The position numbers and the translations under genes are program-made. Positions 1-10,055 of a stretch of DNA of 64,000 bases are shown here, piece after piece. The notes below the pieces were generated by a model, which saw nothing but the letters and a program-made list of their open reading frames with translations, ran no database searches and was not told the DNA's origin. Position 1 is the first letter of the stretch; the number at the start of each line of letters is the position of its first letter. This DNA is from Mixophyes australis. Taxonomy: Eukaryota; Chordata; Amphibia; Anura; Limnodynastidae. Location: contig JAVHZZ010000003.1 of NCBI GenBank assembly GCA_036250195.1, positions 61,150,789 through 61,214,788 of the forward strand. The letters are read 5' to 3'.

Positions 1-1536
1 AAACATATAGCACACTCTTACTTTTCTGAAGCTGACTGTGCCTCCACCTCTTGACACGTGGGTTATTAGGGAATGTCGAGGCCAGGAACACCAACAGAAC
101 ACTCAGGGAACACTCAGGGAATCGCCGATTACCACTAACATATACTCAGTGACAAAATAGTGTAAGAGTCACCCGGCACATTTATTGAGCACTGCAAAAT
201 GGAGCAGCCCCTACTTCTTTGTATATTTGAATGAATGAATATATATATATATATCAATAAGTAGCGGTACTAAGACCAGGAATAGATCAATCTAACCAAA
301 CCATGCACCAGAATATGATTTGTTTATGATGCAGGGTATTGTGCATACACACTTATATTAACACACTGCAGAATTGTAATTAAATGCAAATAAACAGGCT
401 AACCTGTGAGCTACAGTCTGCTTACTGTGATATCTCTAATTTATCACATTACACAGTGCTGAATATATGAGCTCACCGACAATTCACAACACATTGACTT
501 TCTTCAACACACAAATTGACTTATTAAATGTTTATGCATTCATCTGTTCTCCACTGCTGCCACCAAGATAGCCATCTACAACAACTCTCCACTGTTGTTT
601 TTGCACCTTTAGTGCCACAAGAAAGTTGAATTAGAACTTCAAATTCTAAGCTACAAATGCAATCCTCCTATTCCCCTCTATCCCTAACTCTTCACCCTAT
701 TGGCAATATTTCAGTTCATAACAATTATATTGACATATGGCAGCCCAGGATCCTCTGAGCTAATCTTACTATTCATATAATCTTCACCCTACTGGCAATA
801 TCTCAGTCTGTAACACATGAAGTAGTGAAATAACCTAATTAATCTGCTGAACGGCTCTAACTCTGTCCCAAATGGAAAACTCTGACTCCAACTACTATCT
901 AGTATAAGCACTCTCCTAACTAATCTCCTCCCTCTCTCCAGACTATTTCCCTGTCAACTCTGTTCCCTCCCATCTGTAATCTCTATCTCTCTGTATGCCA
1001 GCTCCACAGCATCTCTCACGTCCTCCTCTCTCTCTTTCCTCAGATCTAGCTCCACAGGCAATTCTCTATCCTGGGAACAACTCCTCCCTCCTCCTCTCTG
1101 CAGCAGTGCTCGATGGGAGATGTAGTTTATCTTTGTCACTGACAAATGCTCTGCTGACTGCTTTTGTATGCAGCACACAAGTACTAAACAGCTTTCTTTT
1201 TACCCTGCAATTTAGAGTTGACCTAAATTTGACCCCCCCCCCCCTTCATCGCAGTGCAACATGGCTTTGCCAGGGAGCAAATTTGCTTACTTTTTTTCTT
1301 TGCTCCAAACTCTAAAGAGGCCCTTAGACTCCTCATCAACAGTTGCCTTTATAAATCATCAAAATTCTGCACTAAGCACTCTCTTTTCTCCTCCATGCTG
1401 TTTTTTTACAAGCTCAACTCTCATGTTTCCATACCCGCCCACGACGAAATGTGGTAGACAACAAGAGGTACACCTCCTGATAGGAATATATTCATATATG
1501 TCCAGGTCTACATCAGCTGAAATTATATATACACGT
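1..1536. other. No gene seen; AT-rich sequence with small repeats
   Basis: I see no coding signal here. A short AT dinucleotide run lies at about 240-254. A phrase of about 35 bases containing 'caccctaytggcaatat' occurs twice, near 690-720 and 780-812. That looks like a small local duplication. A C-run lies at about 1234-1243. Confidence 0.5.
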
Positions 1537-1544
1537 CCTTACTG

Positions 1545-1819
1545 CATACTTACCAACTCCAGGTCGGTCTCTCGGACTCCCGGGAGAGCAGGCAATTCTC
1601 CCGATTCCTGGCCGGCTCTGCAGATTTAAATGGAGGGGGCAGGGCTTAGTGGTGCCGTGGATGCGTCATTGTGGCCCCACCCCCTATTTTTATTGGCCGA
1701 AAACAGTGATGACTGCTTTGGGGGCGAGGCTAATGACACAATTCTTTGAACCCGATCCCCACACACCCATCTGCCTCCCAGACCTCCCGGGACACAAGTT
1801 GCCAATGTTAGCAACTATG
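1545..1819. mobile_element. MITE, CATACTTRCCAACT family, copy 1
   Basis: This 275-bp element begins CATACTTACCAACTCC and ends in a degenerate inverted version (GCAACTATG). The perfect 8-bp direct repeat ccttactg flanks it at 1537-1544 and 1820-1827. The interior holds the GC-rich phrases typical of this family (tctcggactcccgggagag) and no coding capacity. A second copy with its own perfect 8-bp duplication lies at 18,964-19,264, and fragments lie near 9.1, 9.4 and 61.6 kb. An 8-bp duplication is usual for hAT and Merlin elements. The terminal sequence is not the common CAGGG type of hAT, so the superfamily is uncertain. Confidence 0.8.
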
Positions 1820-1858
1820 CCTTACTGTACTCGGCCTATACTTACCCACCTCTCCCCT

Positions 1859-1876
1859 CCCCCCCCCCCCCCCCCC
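1859..1876 (+). repeat. Poly-C tract
   Basis: An uninterrupted C run of about 18 bases follows the MITE target duplication. Its length is likely to vary between individuals or with sequencing error. Confidence 0.9.
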
Positions 1877-2024
1877 GTTCTGCCTCTATAGTTGTAAGGA
1901 GTTGTAAGTGTAAGTGTAAGATGTGACAAGATCTGCACACGGCTGTATGTATACCCATTATTGGTGTGGATGCACAGTATGGCAGGACCAATATGCAATC
2001 TGTGGAACTTGACCTCATGTATCA

Positions 2025-2180
2025 GACTCCCATTGTCCCATAGATTGTAAGTTTGCGAGCAGGCCCATCGTAACACTCTGTCTGTCTGTAGTACCCAGTA
2101 TTGTTTTATTACTGTGTTTGTTCCCAATTGTAAAGTGCTGTGGAATTTACTGGTGTTATATAAATGAATGATCATGAACT
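2025..2180 (+). mobile_element. LINE/SINE 3'-end fragment
   Basis: The stretch reads 'attgtaagtttgcgagcagg', then 'cccagtattgttttatta', 'aattgtaaagtgctgtgg' and 'gttatataaatgaatgatca'. This order is the common 3' tail of vertebrate non-LTR elements and their SINEs, ending in a tataaatrratga-type tail. A related tail closes the LINE fragment at 39.3-39.9 kb. No 5' part is recognisable, so this is a truncated copy. The family assignment rests on remembered consensus and is approximate. Confidence 0.5.
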
Positions 2181-3281
2181 CTACTTGAGCCCCTATGTGT
2201 TCTTTGATTGGATGGCATGGCATGTGTACACCATGACATCCAGTCAGTGGAGACTCAGAAAGCATACAACGGCTCTCTGATTGGTTCATATGGTGCAGTG
2301 GCCTTCCCCATTATTAGTTCCTGTGTGATGAGCTGGCTGCACTTGGGCACAGACATTGTACCAGGAGAAGATGCTAAGAAATAAGTCAAACAATTAATGA
2401 CAGCAGTATTTCTACCACTGACAGGCAGATCTCGTGATTATAGCACGCGGGGGGAGTCTGAGCAACAACCTCTTTTTTGTCCAATCATTATTAAACTAAT
2501 TACTCGGTCCTACTAGTAATAAAAAGAAACCACTGATTGCTTATCCTGCTAGGCTTACATCAGAAAAGTATTGAAACAAGAGAAACCTGCACACATGCAA
2601 TTCTCCTGTCCTATGTACGAGCCTATTTGTCTTTTACACAAATCCAGGCTTGCTTATAGCACATTCCGATGTGGGAAGGCAGATTCATTCATCATAATTT
2701 CCATTAGTGAAGGTAAATTATAGTTGTCATGAGTACTCTGTGGGGAATAAACAGTATATTTTCAGGTCTGCTCTTGTGACGTAGATGGTTTGTTTCCAGC
2801 CCATGTCCGGCTAACACTCTCATTGCCAATAAACATTTGTACACTGAGATAATCACCACAGTATGTTCCAGAGACTTGTCCAAAATGATTTTTTTTAAGC
2901 GATGGGCGCCCAGTGAAATAATCCAGATTACTCACCTTCCACACTGCGATATCCTTGTGTCAATTCAGATGTAAAAACTAAGATTCTTTTCTCAGTACGG
3001 AAGGTTGCTGATGAGAACTAAACTGACAATCCTGCTGTGACATTAGTATTCCCAGGAAAGTAGACAAATGGGAGGTAGAGGTCATGTGACTTCTCATCCT
3101 GATTAATCCACAATGGTACTGGTCTCCTGAGTTTCATGCATTTACTGTCTATGGACACTTCAGGCTTCTCTATAAGGTCTAGTATGTATAATGGGGCAAG
3201 TACTATGTGAAGGACCTCACAAGAGAAGAGATTTATCTACGTGAATTTCTTATCTAGGTTGTTACCATAGCAATAGCACTA
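2181..3281. other. No gene or clear repeat seen
   Basis: About 1.1 kb of ordinary sequence with no long open frame, tandem repeat or terminal inverted repeat that I can recognise. Confidence 0.4.
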
Positions 3282-3289
3282 GGTACCGG

Positions 3290-3697
3290 CAGGGCCGGTG
3301 CTAGGGTCCACGGCGCCCTAGGCATTTTTAAAAAAGCGGCGCCCCCCGCAAAAATCGCCGTCCCCCCCCCCCCCCCCGCAAAAATCGCCGCCCTCCTCCC
3401 TCCTCTCCTTACCTTGTCTCACCACCGCCGCCTCTCTGCTCCGTCTCCTCCCCTCCACTCACTGACACTAGTAAGTGGAGGGGAGGAGACGGAGCAGAGA
3501 GGCAGCGATGGTGACAAAATAGCCTCTTCCCCCCTCCCCGTGCATCTGAATGCTGTGCGGCGGCCGTGACAGGTATGGTCAGCGGTCGCCGCACAGTTTT
3601 AAAGTATTTTAGAATTCTGTGGCGCCCTCCAGACGCCCTCCAGAGCCTGGCGCCCTAGGCAAGTGCCTAACCTTGCCTAATGGGAGCGCCGGGCCTG
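3290..3697. mobile_element. hAT-type MITE, CAGGGCCGG family
   Basis: This 408-bp non-coding element begins CAGGGCCGGTGCTAGG and ends GCGCCGGGCCTG, a matching terminal inverted repeat of the CAGG hAT type. Perfect 8-bp duplications ggtaccgg flank it at 3282-3289 and 3698-3705. The phrase ggcgccctaggca occurs near both ends in inverted context. The middle (about 3430-3504) folds into a near-perfect hairpin with arms of about 30 bp (left arm contains ctctgctccgtctcctcccc). Poly-C tracts interrupt the left half. There is no coding capacity, so movement would depend on a transposase from elsewhere. Confidence 0.88.
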
Positions 3698-3705
3698 GGT
3701 ACCGG

Positions 3706-4099
3706 CATTATGACAAGTCACTAGCATCCCTCCAGCCAGTCTTATCACCTTTACAACACACTGTGGGGTCTATGCATCAACATAATGCGGTGCCACTAAA
3801 TAAGCATCGCTGCCAATCGCAGTGATGTATATTTATGCACCGCTGAAATGCATCATGCCGGGACTACTCTGGGAGCCCTAACGAAGAGACCCCTCTGGAG
3901 CTAAGTTTTTCTCCTGCTTAGCTCTGCCGGTGAACGGAGGAAGTGCTGTGCGCATGCACACGTCACTTCCACTGTAACGGAGTCTTCAAAGCTAGAGAGG
4001 CTTCGGCAGACTCCCATAGGAAAAGACAGGTAACTCCATCCTGAGATGTCTGCACAATGCAAAGCGTATCAAAGCTTCATGCATTGCAAAGCTGTCCTG
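3706..4099. other. No gene seen; possible decayed repeat
   Basis: About 400 bp without coding signal. Phrases such as 'tctatgcatcaacataatgc' and 'gcgcatgcacacgtcacttc' suggest an old interspersed element, but I could not find paired termini. Confidence 0.3.
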
Positions 4100-4103
4100 T
4101 ATG

Positions 4104-4325
4104 TGTGTGCTACCTGTGTGTGATATCTGTGTGTGCTGCCTGTGTGTGCTGCCTGTGTGTGCTGCCTGTGTGTGCTGCCTGTGTGTGCTATCTGTGTGTG
4201 CTGCCTGTGTGTGCTGCCTGTGTGTGCTGCCTGTGTGTGCTATCTGTGTGTGCTGCCTGTGTGTGCTATCTGTGTGTGCTGCCTGTGTGTGCTATCTGTG
4301 TGTGCTGCCTGTGTGTGCTACCTGC
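4104..4325 (+). repeat. 13-bp minisatellite
   Basis: About 17 tandem copies of the unit ctgcctgtgtgtg, with variants ctatctgtgtgtg and ctacctgtgtgtg. Because 13 is not a multiple of three, all three forward frames stay open and give cysteine/valine-rich artefact peptides. It is a simple tandem repeat, not a gene. Confidence 0.93.
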
Positions 4326-4423
4326 AGCCAGTTTTCTCTCTCCATGCATAAAATGATAACCAAATGTGTTTGCACCCCATGCAATGTAACATGGTTTCCC
4401 CATGAGCAGAGTTAACCTTTGCC

Positions 4424-5164
4424 AATTTTTTTTTATTGAAAGCCTGGGAACGTGCAATCAAAAACCCAATGTGCCCAAAAAAGGTGCAAAACCATAAAAA
4501 AGTGCACAAGGGGTGCGGTACTGGCCCCTTCTTTAAAAAGAAAGGGCCCTGGTCCCCGACCCCCAGAACAAAAAAGGTCCCTTAGGGGGCAAGGGTCTTC
4601 AGACCCCCTTCGCTGTGAGGCTAAGGGGTTTCCCTTTAACCCCTGGGATCCGCCGAAGCTTCACCCAGGGCTCAACAACTAGTCCACCCCCTAAGGAGAG
4701 GACATACGTAGGTGTTCAGGGGGGCCGGAGCCTCAAGGCCGCACAACCCCCCCTAGATCGTCTTGGGGACAGGAGCCCAAAAGGGCCTACACGCACCCAA
4801 TAAAATCCAGAAACGTGAACACAAAAGAAAAAGTGACAAACGTGAAGAAAAATAAATAGTGCCGAGTGGGTACGGCCCCAGCCTAAAGGCTGGGCTTGGT
4901 ATAAATATTTTCTCGCCCAGCCATAAGGCCAGGGCAAAGAATAGAGCGAGTGCTTAGAAGAAAGTGGTCAAAAGTGCGTGGGTGCCAATCTAATCACGTG
5001 TTTAAGGTGCTATGACCAGTGATTTATGGCACCCCCGGGGTCGCCACTCCCGGAGGCACATTTGTCCCAGGCTTTCAAAGCAGCAATCCCAGCCCCTGGC
5101 CAGAGGACCAAGTGCAGCTTTGCCACAGCTGCACTTGGTCTTAGCCAAAAGGCCGAGAAGCGAT
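4424..5164 (-). mobile_element. Retroposon with a U2 snRNA-derived 5' head
   Basis: Read on the minus strand, this 741-bp unit starts at 5164 with the first ~36 nt of U2 snRNA (begins ATCGCTTCTCGGCCTTTTGG; I see two changes against the remembered vertebrate U2). It then departs into unrelated sequence and ends with CAATAAAAAAAAA at about 4426-4438. Flanking direct repeats aacctttgcc (4414-4423) and aacttttgcc (5165-5174) differ at one base and look like a target-site duplication. A 5' end fixed at U2 nucleotide 1, a 3' A-tail and a duplication of about 10-13 bp are the marks of LINE-driven reverse transcription. Just inside the head, 5106-5119 and 5127-5140 form a perfect 14-bp hairpin whose stem includes the changed U2 base. 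The body has further short palindromes (CCAGCCTAAAGGCTGG) and no long open frame. SINEs with snRNA-derived heads are known in other vertebrates; I do not recognise this body. Confidence 0.75.
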
Positions 5165-5278
5165 AACTTTTGCCCATGTTATAAAAACTATCATGGAAAG
5201 TTTACATTGAATGTAAGGGGAGCAATTGTTCACTAGTAATGATAGCCAGAGCTGGCTCTACCAGTGTGGATTGGGGAG

Positions 5279-5507
5279 ATCCTAATTCATTAGTGATTTT
5301 ATCTTGTGCAAAAGTTAAGATGCTTATTTTAACAAGAAACGGGGAGATAAGGGTGAAGTTAAGATGGATTTCCATCTTAACTTAAGAAATTCTTTACTTA
5401 CGCAGTGGATTTTGCTTCTCATCTCCCTTTTCTGAGCATGCACAGAGTGGATTTGCTTAAGATAAGCAAAAAAAAAGCCAGATAAGATCACTAATGAATC
5501 AGGCCCT
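5279..5507. mobile_element. Decayed MITE, GGGCCTGATTCATTAG type
   Basis: The left end reads cctaattcattagtgatttt and the right end gatcactaatgaatcaggcc, a long imperfect inverted repeat. Internal inverted phrases such as gttaagatggatttccatct lie between them. The right terminus matches the better-preserved fold-back at 36,512-36,845. The left terminus is mutated and I see no clear target duplication. Confidence 0.6.
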
Positions 5508-5519
5508 AGATTATTTTCT

Positions 5520-7322
5520 TTATGTTTTTAAGAACTTTCTGGAAAATAGACTTCTGAATAAAAGATTATATACCTGTACATATAATAAAAACATGACACC
5601 ATGTAAATGTACGTAAGCATATAGTGCAAACTTTATAGCACACAGCAAATATGTGTATAGGAAATTTACATCACTTTTTAAAACATGGCATTCTAAGGAA
5701 AAGTAAATATAAATAGTTCACAGTTTATGGCAAGGTCTGCAGTGTGCAGAGAAGTATCTATATAACTAAGGCTGCACAACTATGCACTTTAATTCCATTC
5801 CAATAGGCAGAGGCATAAGCACAGAGCGAACAAGAAAAGACATGTAACAAACATAATACAGGACAGACATTATTTTATACAGAATGCTACAAACTGAACT
5901 GCTCTCCAATTACAGTGCATTAGATGAATGTAATCTGTTTCATGTACATAGCAACAAACTTACGCACAACTGCAGAGGCTCGTCAAGCTGAAAGCCTTTC
6001 AAGAGGTTTCACTGCGTTCCGGCAAAATTGCCTTTCACTTTAATTTTATACATGCAGAATCCAGTATGAAATCTTTCAAATTGTTTTCAGCATCAATTTG
6101 ATATGCAACTTATACTGTCAAAAGACCTGTGTGTCATGTACCGCAGGCTTCATTGCCAGGGGAATTGCTAAATGTGGGTCTAGGGAGATTGTACAAAAAT
6201 ATTACTTAAAGCAGCAATCCCATGACAATACAGGGATTTATTTTACATAAATCACTGTTGCAGGCTATAAGAAGAAGCTTAGTAATTACCATTTCCTTGA
6301 TTTGTTTCTTCAGGCAGCTATTAATGCTTTATAATTCAACACAGCTACCACGTGACGTGTGACTATCATGACAATCACAGTTACATGTCATATGATGTAG
6401 TGAGTAGAGAGATTTTGAAAAGCTTCTCTGAGCTCTGTCTGCATTGTAAAATCCTCCCTCTTTCTCCTCCCTCTGCCTTTGCATGACATATTTAGGGTGT
6501 ACCTGGGCTGGTACTCCTGACCTCTTACTATGGTTCAGGGAAGCTGTGGATGGATCCTCTCTGGCCTATCACACTGACCAGGGCTGCATGGGTAGCAGGC
6601 AGAGTGGTGGTTCCCGGAAAGCTTGGGTCCAAACCTCAGAGACAGCCGGAGAACGGATTAGATTTAGGGTCTAATCTGCAGGTCACAAGAATGCAGCAAT
6701 ACTGAAGATGTTTTCAAGCAGGTTTTTGAAGCAAGTGATGTTTTTTTGCTCTCACACTGGTTGGAGGTACCAGTGATCAGGTCAGATGAAAATCAGAAAG
6801 AACAAATTTCCAATACAAGCTAGTGCCTTTTATACAGTTCAGGCACAGGCTATTTTTAGCATTATGATATAACCTGTTTACACAAACATGAATTTACATG
6901 CATTGCAAAGCCAATAATATTTACACTTAGCTATGAAATTCTTAAAAACCTTGCTGTGATATTCTGTGTCTTATTTCAGAGGCAGGATACATACTAGGAA
7001 GTCAAAAGGTCTAACTGACATGCATACCTTCTTCAGACAGAAGCCGAATACACATTCCCACAGAACAAAAACCCAAAAAAGCCACTTACCCACATCACAA
7101 TACACCAAAGGCTTTGTAACAAAGGCTCATTGTATCAGATATATACATCAGACATAATGCATTTCCTCTAGAGAGGCTGAACATAATAAACATATTTTCT
7201 ACCCTGGTCTCAGAAATAACGATTTCCTATCTCAAAATATACACAATATTAAAAATAAGTGCGTTGGCAATTTATATAAATATGCGTCCCGCAGTATTTC
7301 CTTTAAATAAATTCATACCATA
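5520..7322. other. Repeat-poor interval, possible conserved non-coding DNA
   Basis: No coding signal. The section at about 5,800-6,410 is AT-rich, free of recognisable repeats and compositionally even, as conserved non-coding elements often are. Conservation cannot be judged from one sequence. The 6,480-6,675 part has a short open frame with no recognisable domain. Confidence 0.3.
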
Positions 7323-7324
7323 AG

Positions 7325-7443
7325 TTATTTATATGTGATCCAATCACAAGTACATTCTATAAAATTACATCTAGAATCTGATTGGTTGCTATAGGCAACA
7401 TCTCTACCTTTTTCAAACCCGCAGTTTAGTAAATATACCCCTT
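7325..7443. mobile_element. Half of a MITE ending ...TTTAGTAAATATACCCC
   Basis: The phrase gattggttgctataggcaac, then tttttcaaacccgcagttta and gtaaatatacccc, is the characteristic right end of a family whose terminus would read GGGGTATATTTACTAAAC. I see no matching left terminus within 500 bp, so the copy is incomplete. Confidence 0.45.
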
Positions 7444-7789
7444 AGATTCTGAGTCTGTGGGTGTGACTGGCAGTCACACTTGTCTGCCCTCCAAAGAGAT
7501 TTTGAAAAGGAGATAATGATTTGTAATGATTTGCAGGAGGACAGCAAAGAAAAATAAATTTCAGATGCAAGTTTAAATGGTACTTAGCTTGCTATATAAA
7601 GATGAAGAAAAAAAACATTTGTGGGATTGCTGCTTTACGTATTCTTTATACGTTGCAAAAAAAATCAACAGCAATTAACAATAATAGTTTGCATAGAAAA
7701 ATCATAACGATTCAGCAATGTAAGAAAGTTTTCAGTGTGTATAAGAGCATAAACAATCACTGTGGAAAAGATAGACAAGGGAGCGAAAG

Positions 7790-8470
7790 GGAGAGGGTGG
7801 AGGATGGAGGGTAGATAGGTGCTCAAAAATAAAAATGGAAGGGTGACATCTTACATCGTCAACAAAGGTAGAACTCTAGGAAGTGGCTAATAGGGCCGTA
7901 GGAGAAAAGTACCATTTAAGAAGGACAGTGGAAAGGGAGCACTACAATGTCCTCTCAGAAGCTAAGCTACGCTATCAGCATGGAGGACGTGGGAGAAGCG
8001 ATCTTGTACGATCTGTTTCTTTAAATTCCAGCCAGCTGAACCAAGTAGCAATAAACTCAGATGTCCAATCAGAGGCCGAGAGGGATAAATCTTCTAAAGA
8101 CATATAAAAATCAATGTGGGTAAACCACTCAGACACAGTGGGTGAAGAGGGAGACTTCCAACGGACTGGAATTATAGACTTGGTTGCTTTATTTAGGTGT
8201 TTAAGGAGTGACTTTTTATATGAGGAGATGGTGATATTAGATAGGGACAAGAGCCAGAAACTAGGGCCAGTCGGCACCTCCGTCCTTTCACAAAGGTAAA
8301 TAACTTTGTTCCAATAAGGCGAGATCTAAGGAAACAACCACCATATGTGGAGCTGGGAACCAACAGGATGGCCGCTTTAAAGAAGAAATGATCCCAAACA
8401 GGCACACTAGCACATTGACTTATACATTTGTGTTGTACCTCTGCAATTCCATGTTTATAAATCACACTGC
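7790..8470 (-). pseudogene. L1-clade LINE ORF2 C-terminal fragment (decayed)
   Basis: On the minus strand the translation is typical of the C-terminal region of an L1/Tx1-like ORF2. Near 8,330-8,350 one frame gives a degenerate HIWW motif followed by a proline-containing stretch and FW/YW. Downstream (8,277 to 7,975) an open frame of 100 codons contains LLSLSNITISSYKKSLLKHL, then WKSPSSPTVSEW and a WFSWLEF-like end. That order (HIWW..CP..FW, then basic helix, then W..P....W, then T-W--W) is known for L1-type LINEs. Frames change between segments, so it is dead. The reverse transcriptase is missing; the copy is strongly 5'-truncated. I could not place its poly(A) end. Confidence 0.6.
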
Positions 8471-8479
8471 TTTGACTCA

Positions 8480-9106
8480 TATAATATAAATATTATATAT
8501 TAATGTGATGATTTTACATAGGGAAAATATATTTTTATGATTCTTGAATCATAAATAAGAAAAATCAAATCAATGGGGACTTAGGGAGTTTTAGTTGCCA
8601 GCCACATTAACCACTTATCTGCCTAGAAAACAAAGTCCAGACAGAATGTTGTGCTGAACTCCTTCTATGATGTCTAGAGAACCGTGGGACATCCAGCTCT
8701 ATTACCTCTCTTTGTATTTAGTACAAGCAAGGGTGTTTATTGTGCTGGAAGTCCAGTGAATCCTCAGACAATGCCCACATCCTCTGACTATGAGTCTCTC
8801 CTACCCTTTGTTGGTGTTCTACTTATTGGTGGGTGACTACAGAAGTGATGGTAAGTGCCCATGCAACTATTTGGGCAACTTGAGGCTTTGCAACATGTAC
8901 CCTCCGTGCACCTCTGACCTTTGGCAGTCACCTGTGTTGCCTTGCTGATTAATAACCATTGTATGTGTGCATTGTTTGCTATCTTGGATGAGCATTACTA
9001 TTAACATCACAATAAACCGTTGTTTGTGAATTTATTTGTGTGCTCTGTTTGTCATTACAGCATATACAGTGCAAGTGATACATTTGTATTATATAACTGA
9101 AGCATT
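8480..9106. other. No gene seen
   Basis: Ordinary AT-rich sequence. An AATAAA-like motif near 9,010 is not linked to any open frame I can support. Confidence 0.35.
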
Positions 9107-9200
9107 CTTGCCAACTCTCCCTGAATGTCAGGGAGACTCCCTGAAATAGGGATGATCTCCCTCACTCCCTGAAGAGTCTGGCATTCTCCCTGATGCTGAG
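9107..9200. mobile_element. Fragment of the CATACTTGCCAACT MITE family
   Basis: Begins cattcttgccaactctcc and continues with gtcagggagactccctg, a diverged left end of the family seen at 1,545 and 18,964. The right terminus is not found; the sequence from 9,200 to 9,418 is unrelated or too diverged. Confidence 0.55.
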
Positions 9201-9421
9201 TCAGTACAAGACATGGTTGGCTTCACCATCTGTGGCATGATGACACAGTTCAGAAATTGTGTCCTATGTCCATGTATTGATGCCTATGGAGGTGGCCATT
9301 TTCATGGAGACCAAGATTTAATCAAAGACTGACAGGTAAGACAACATGACTTCAGTAATGGAGACAGAAATGTAAAAGACACTTCAGTCTCTAGAGATTC
9401 ATTAGCTGCTTTTCTTTAACA

Positions 9422-9613
9422 CATAGCTGCCTACTCTCTCGGAATGTCCTGGAGACTCCCGCATTTCTGGGATAAGTGGCGGGGTTGGGGCTTAATTATG
9501 CAAATATCGCATCATTCTGGCCTAAAATGATGCGATTTGTCAAGCCCCGCCCCTCGCACGCCCACCTCCCCCGGGATCTCCCTGAAGCCAGCGAGGAAAA
9601 GTTGTCAAGTATG
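9422..9613. mobile_element. Diverged copy of the CATACTTGCCAACT MITE family
   Basis: The left end reads catagctgcctactctctcg with ggaatgtcctggagactccc next. The right end is gttgtcaagtatg. The interior has the family's GC-rich inverted phrases (aatgatgcgatttgtcaagc and ccccgcccctcgcacgccca). The flanks show no 8-bp duplication, so the copy is old or its flanks have changed. Confidence 0.6.
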
Positions 9614-9734
9614 AACTGAAGGCTTGTGTCTGTGGCTGCTTTGAGCCAATAAACATCCCGATTTACATACATTTGCAGTTTATCAGAACATGACAGTTTA
9701 TAATTGCCACCAGTAATAATAGTAATTACTAGGA

Positions 9735-10055
9735 CTTGTACTGGCAGAGTGGTTGGCACTTCTGCCTAACAGCACCGTGGTCATGATTTCGATTCTGACC
9801 AGAGTCCCATCCATCGGCAGGCTGTGCTATGGGGGAGGGGGCATCTGCCTCCCCGGGCCGACCTTATAGTGGGCTACCTGGGCCATGTGCATTTATTTCC
9901 TTTAAAATTTTCCTATTAGGCTGCTGAGTCGAGTTTTGCCTCCCGGGCTAAAATTTGCCAGACCTCCCCTGGATGTGAATTACTTCATACCCCTCGTAGA
10001 ACGCTGTGTAATATCATTGTTGCTATAAAATAAACAATAATAATAATAACATTTC
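9735..10055 (+). mobile_element. tRNA-derived SINE with internal insertion
   Basis: A tRNA-like head at 9,740-9,800 has an A-box-like ggcagagtggttggcac and a B-box-like region (tcatgatttcgattctgacc). The tail at about 10,000-10,050 reads cgctgtgtaatatcattgtt and ends in (aat)n repeats. The same head occurs at 49,020 and 61,975. Between about 9,808 and 9,975 the sequence is foreign (ctccccgggccgaccttata onward) and resembles a separate short DNA element inserted in or replacing the SINE's middle. Confidence 0.6.

Noticed and set aside
4057..4356. Cysteine-rich open frames in three forward frames
   Set aside because: They are translations of a 13-bp minisatellite, not a cysteine-rich protein.
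5128..5164. A functional U2 snRNA gene
   Set aside because: Only the first ~36 nt of U2 are present; the branch-site region beyond, the Sm site and the 3' stem-loops are missing, and the sequence runs into an unrelated body with an A-tail.
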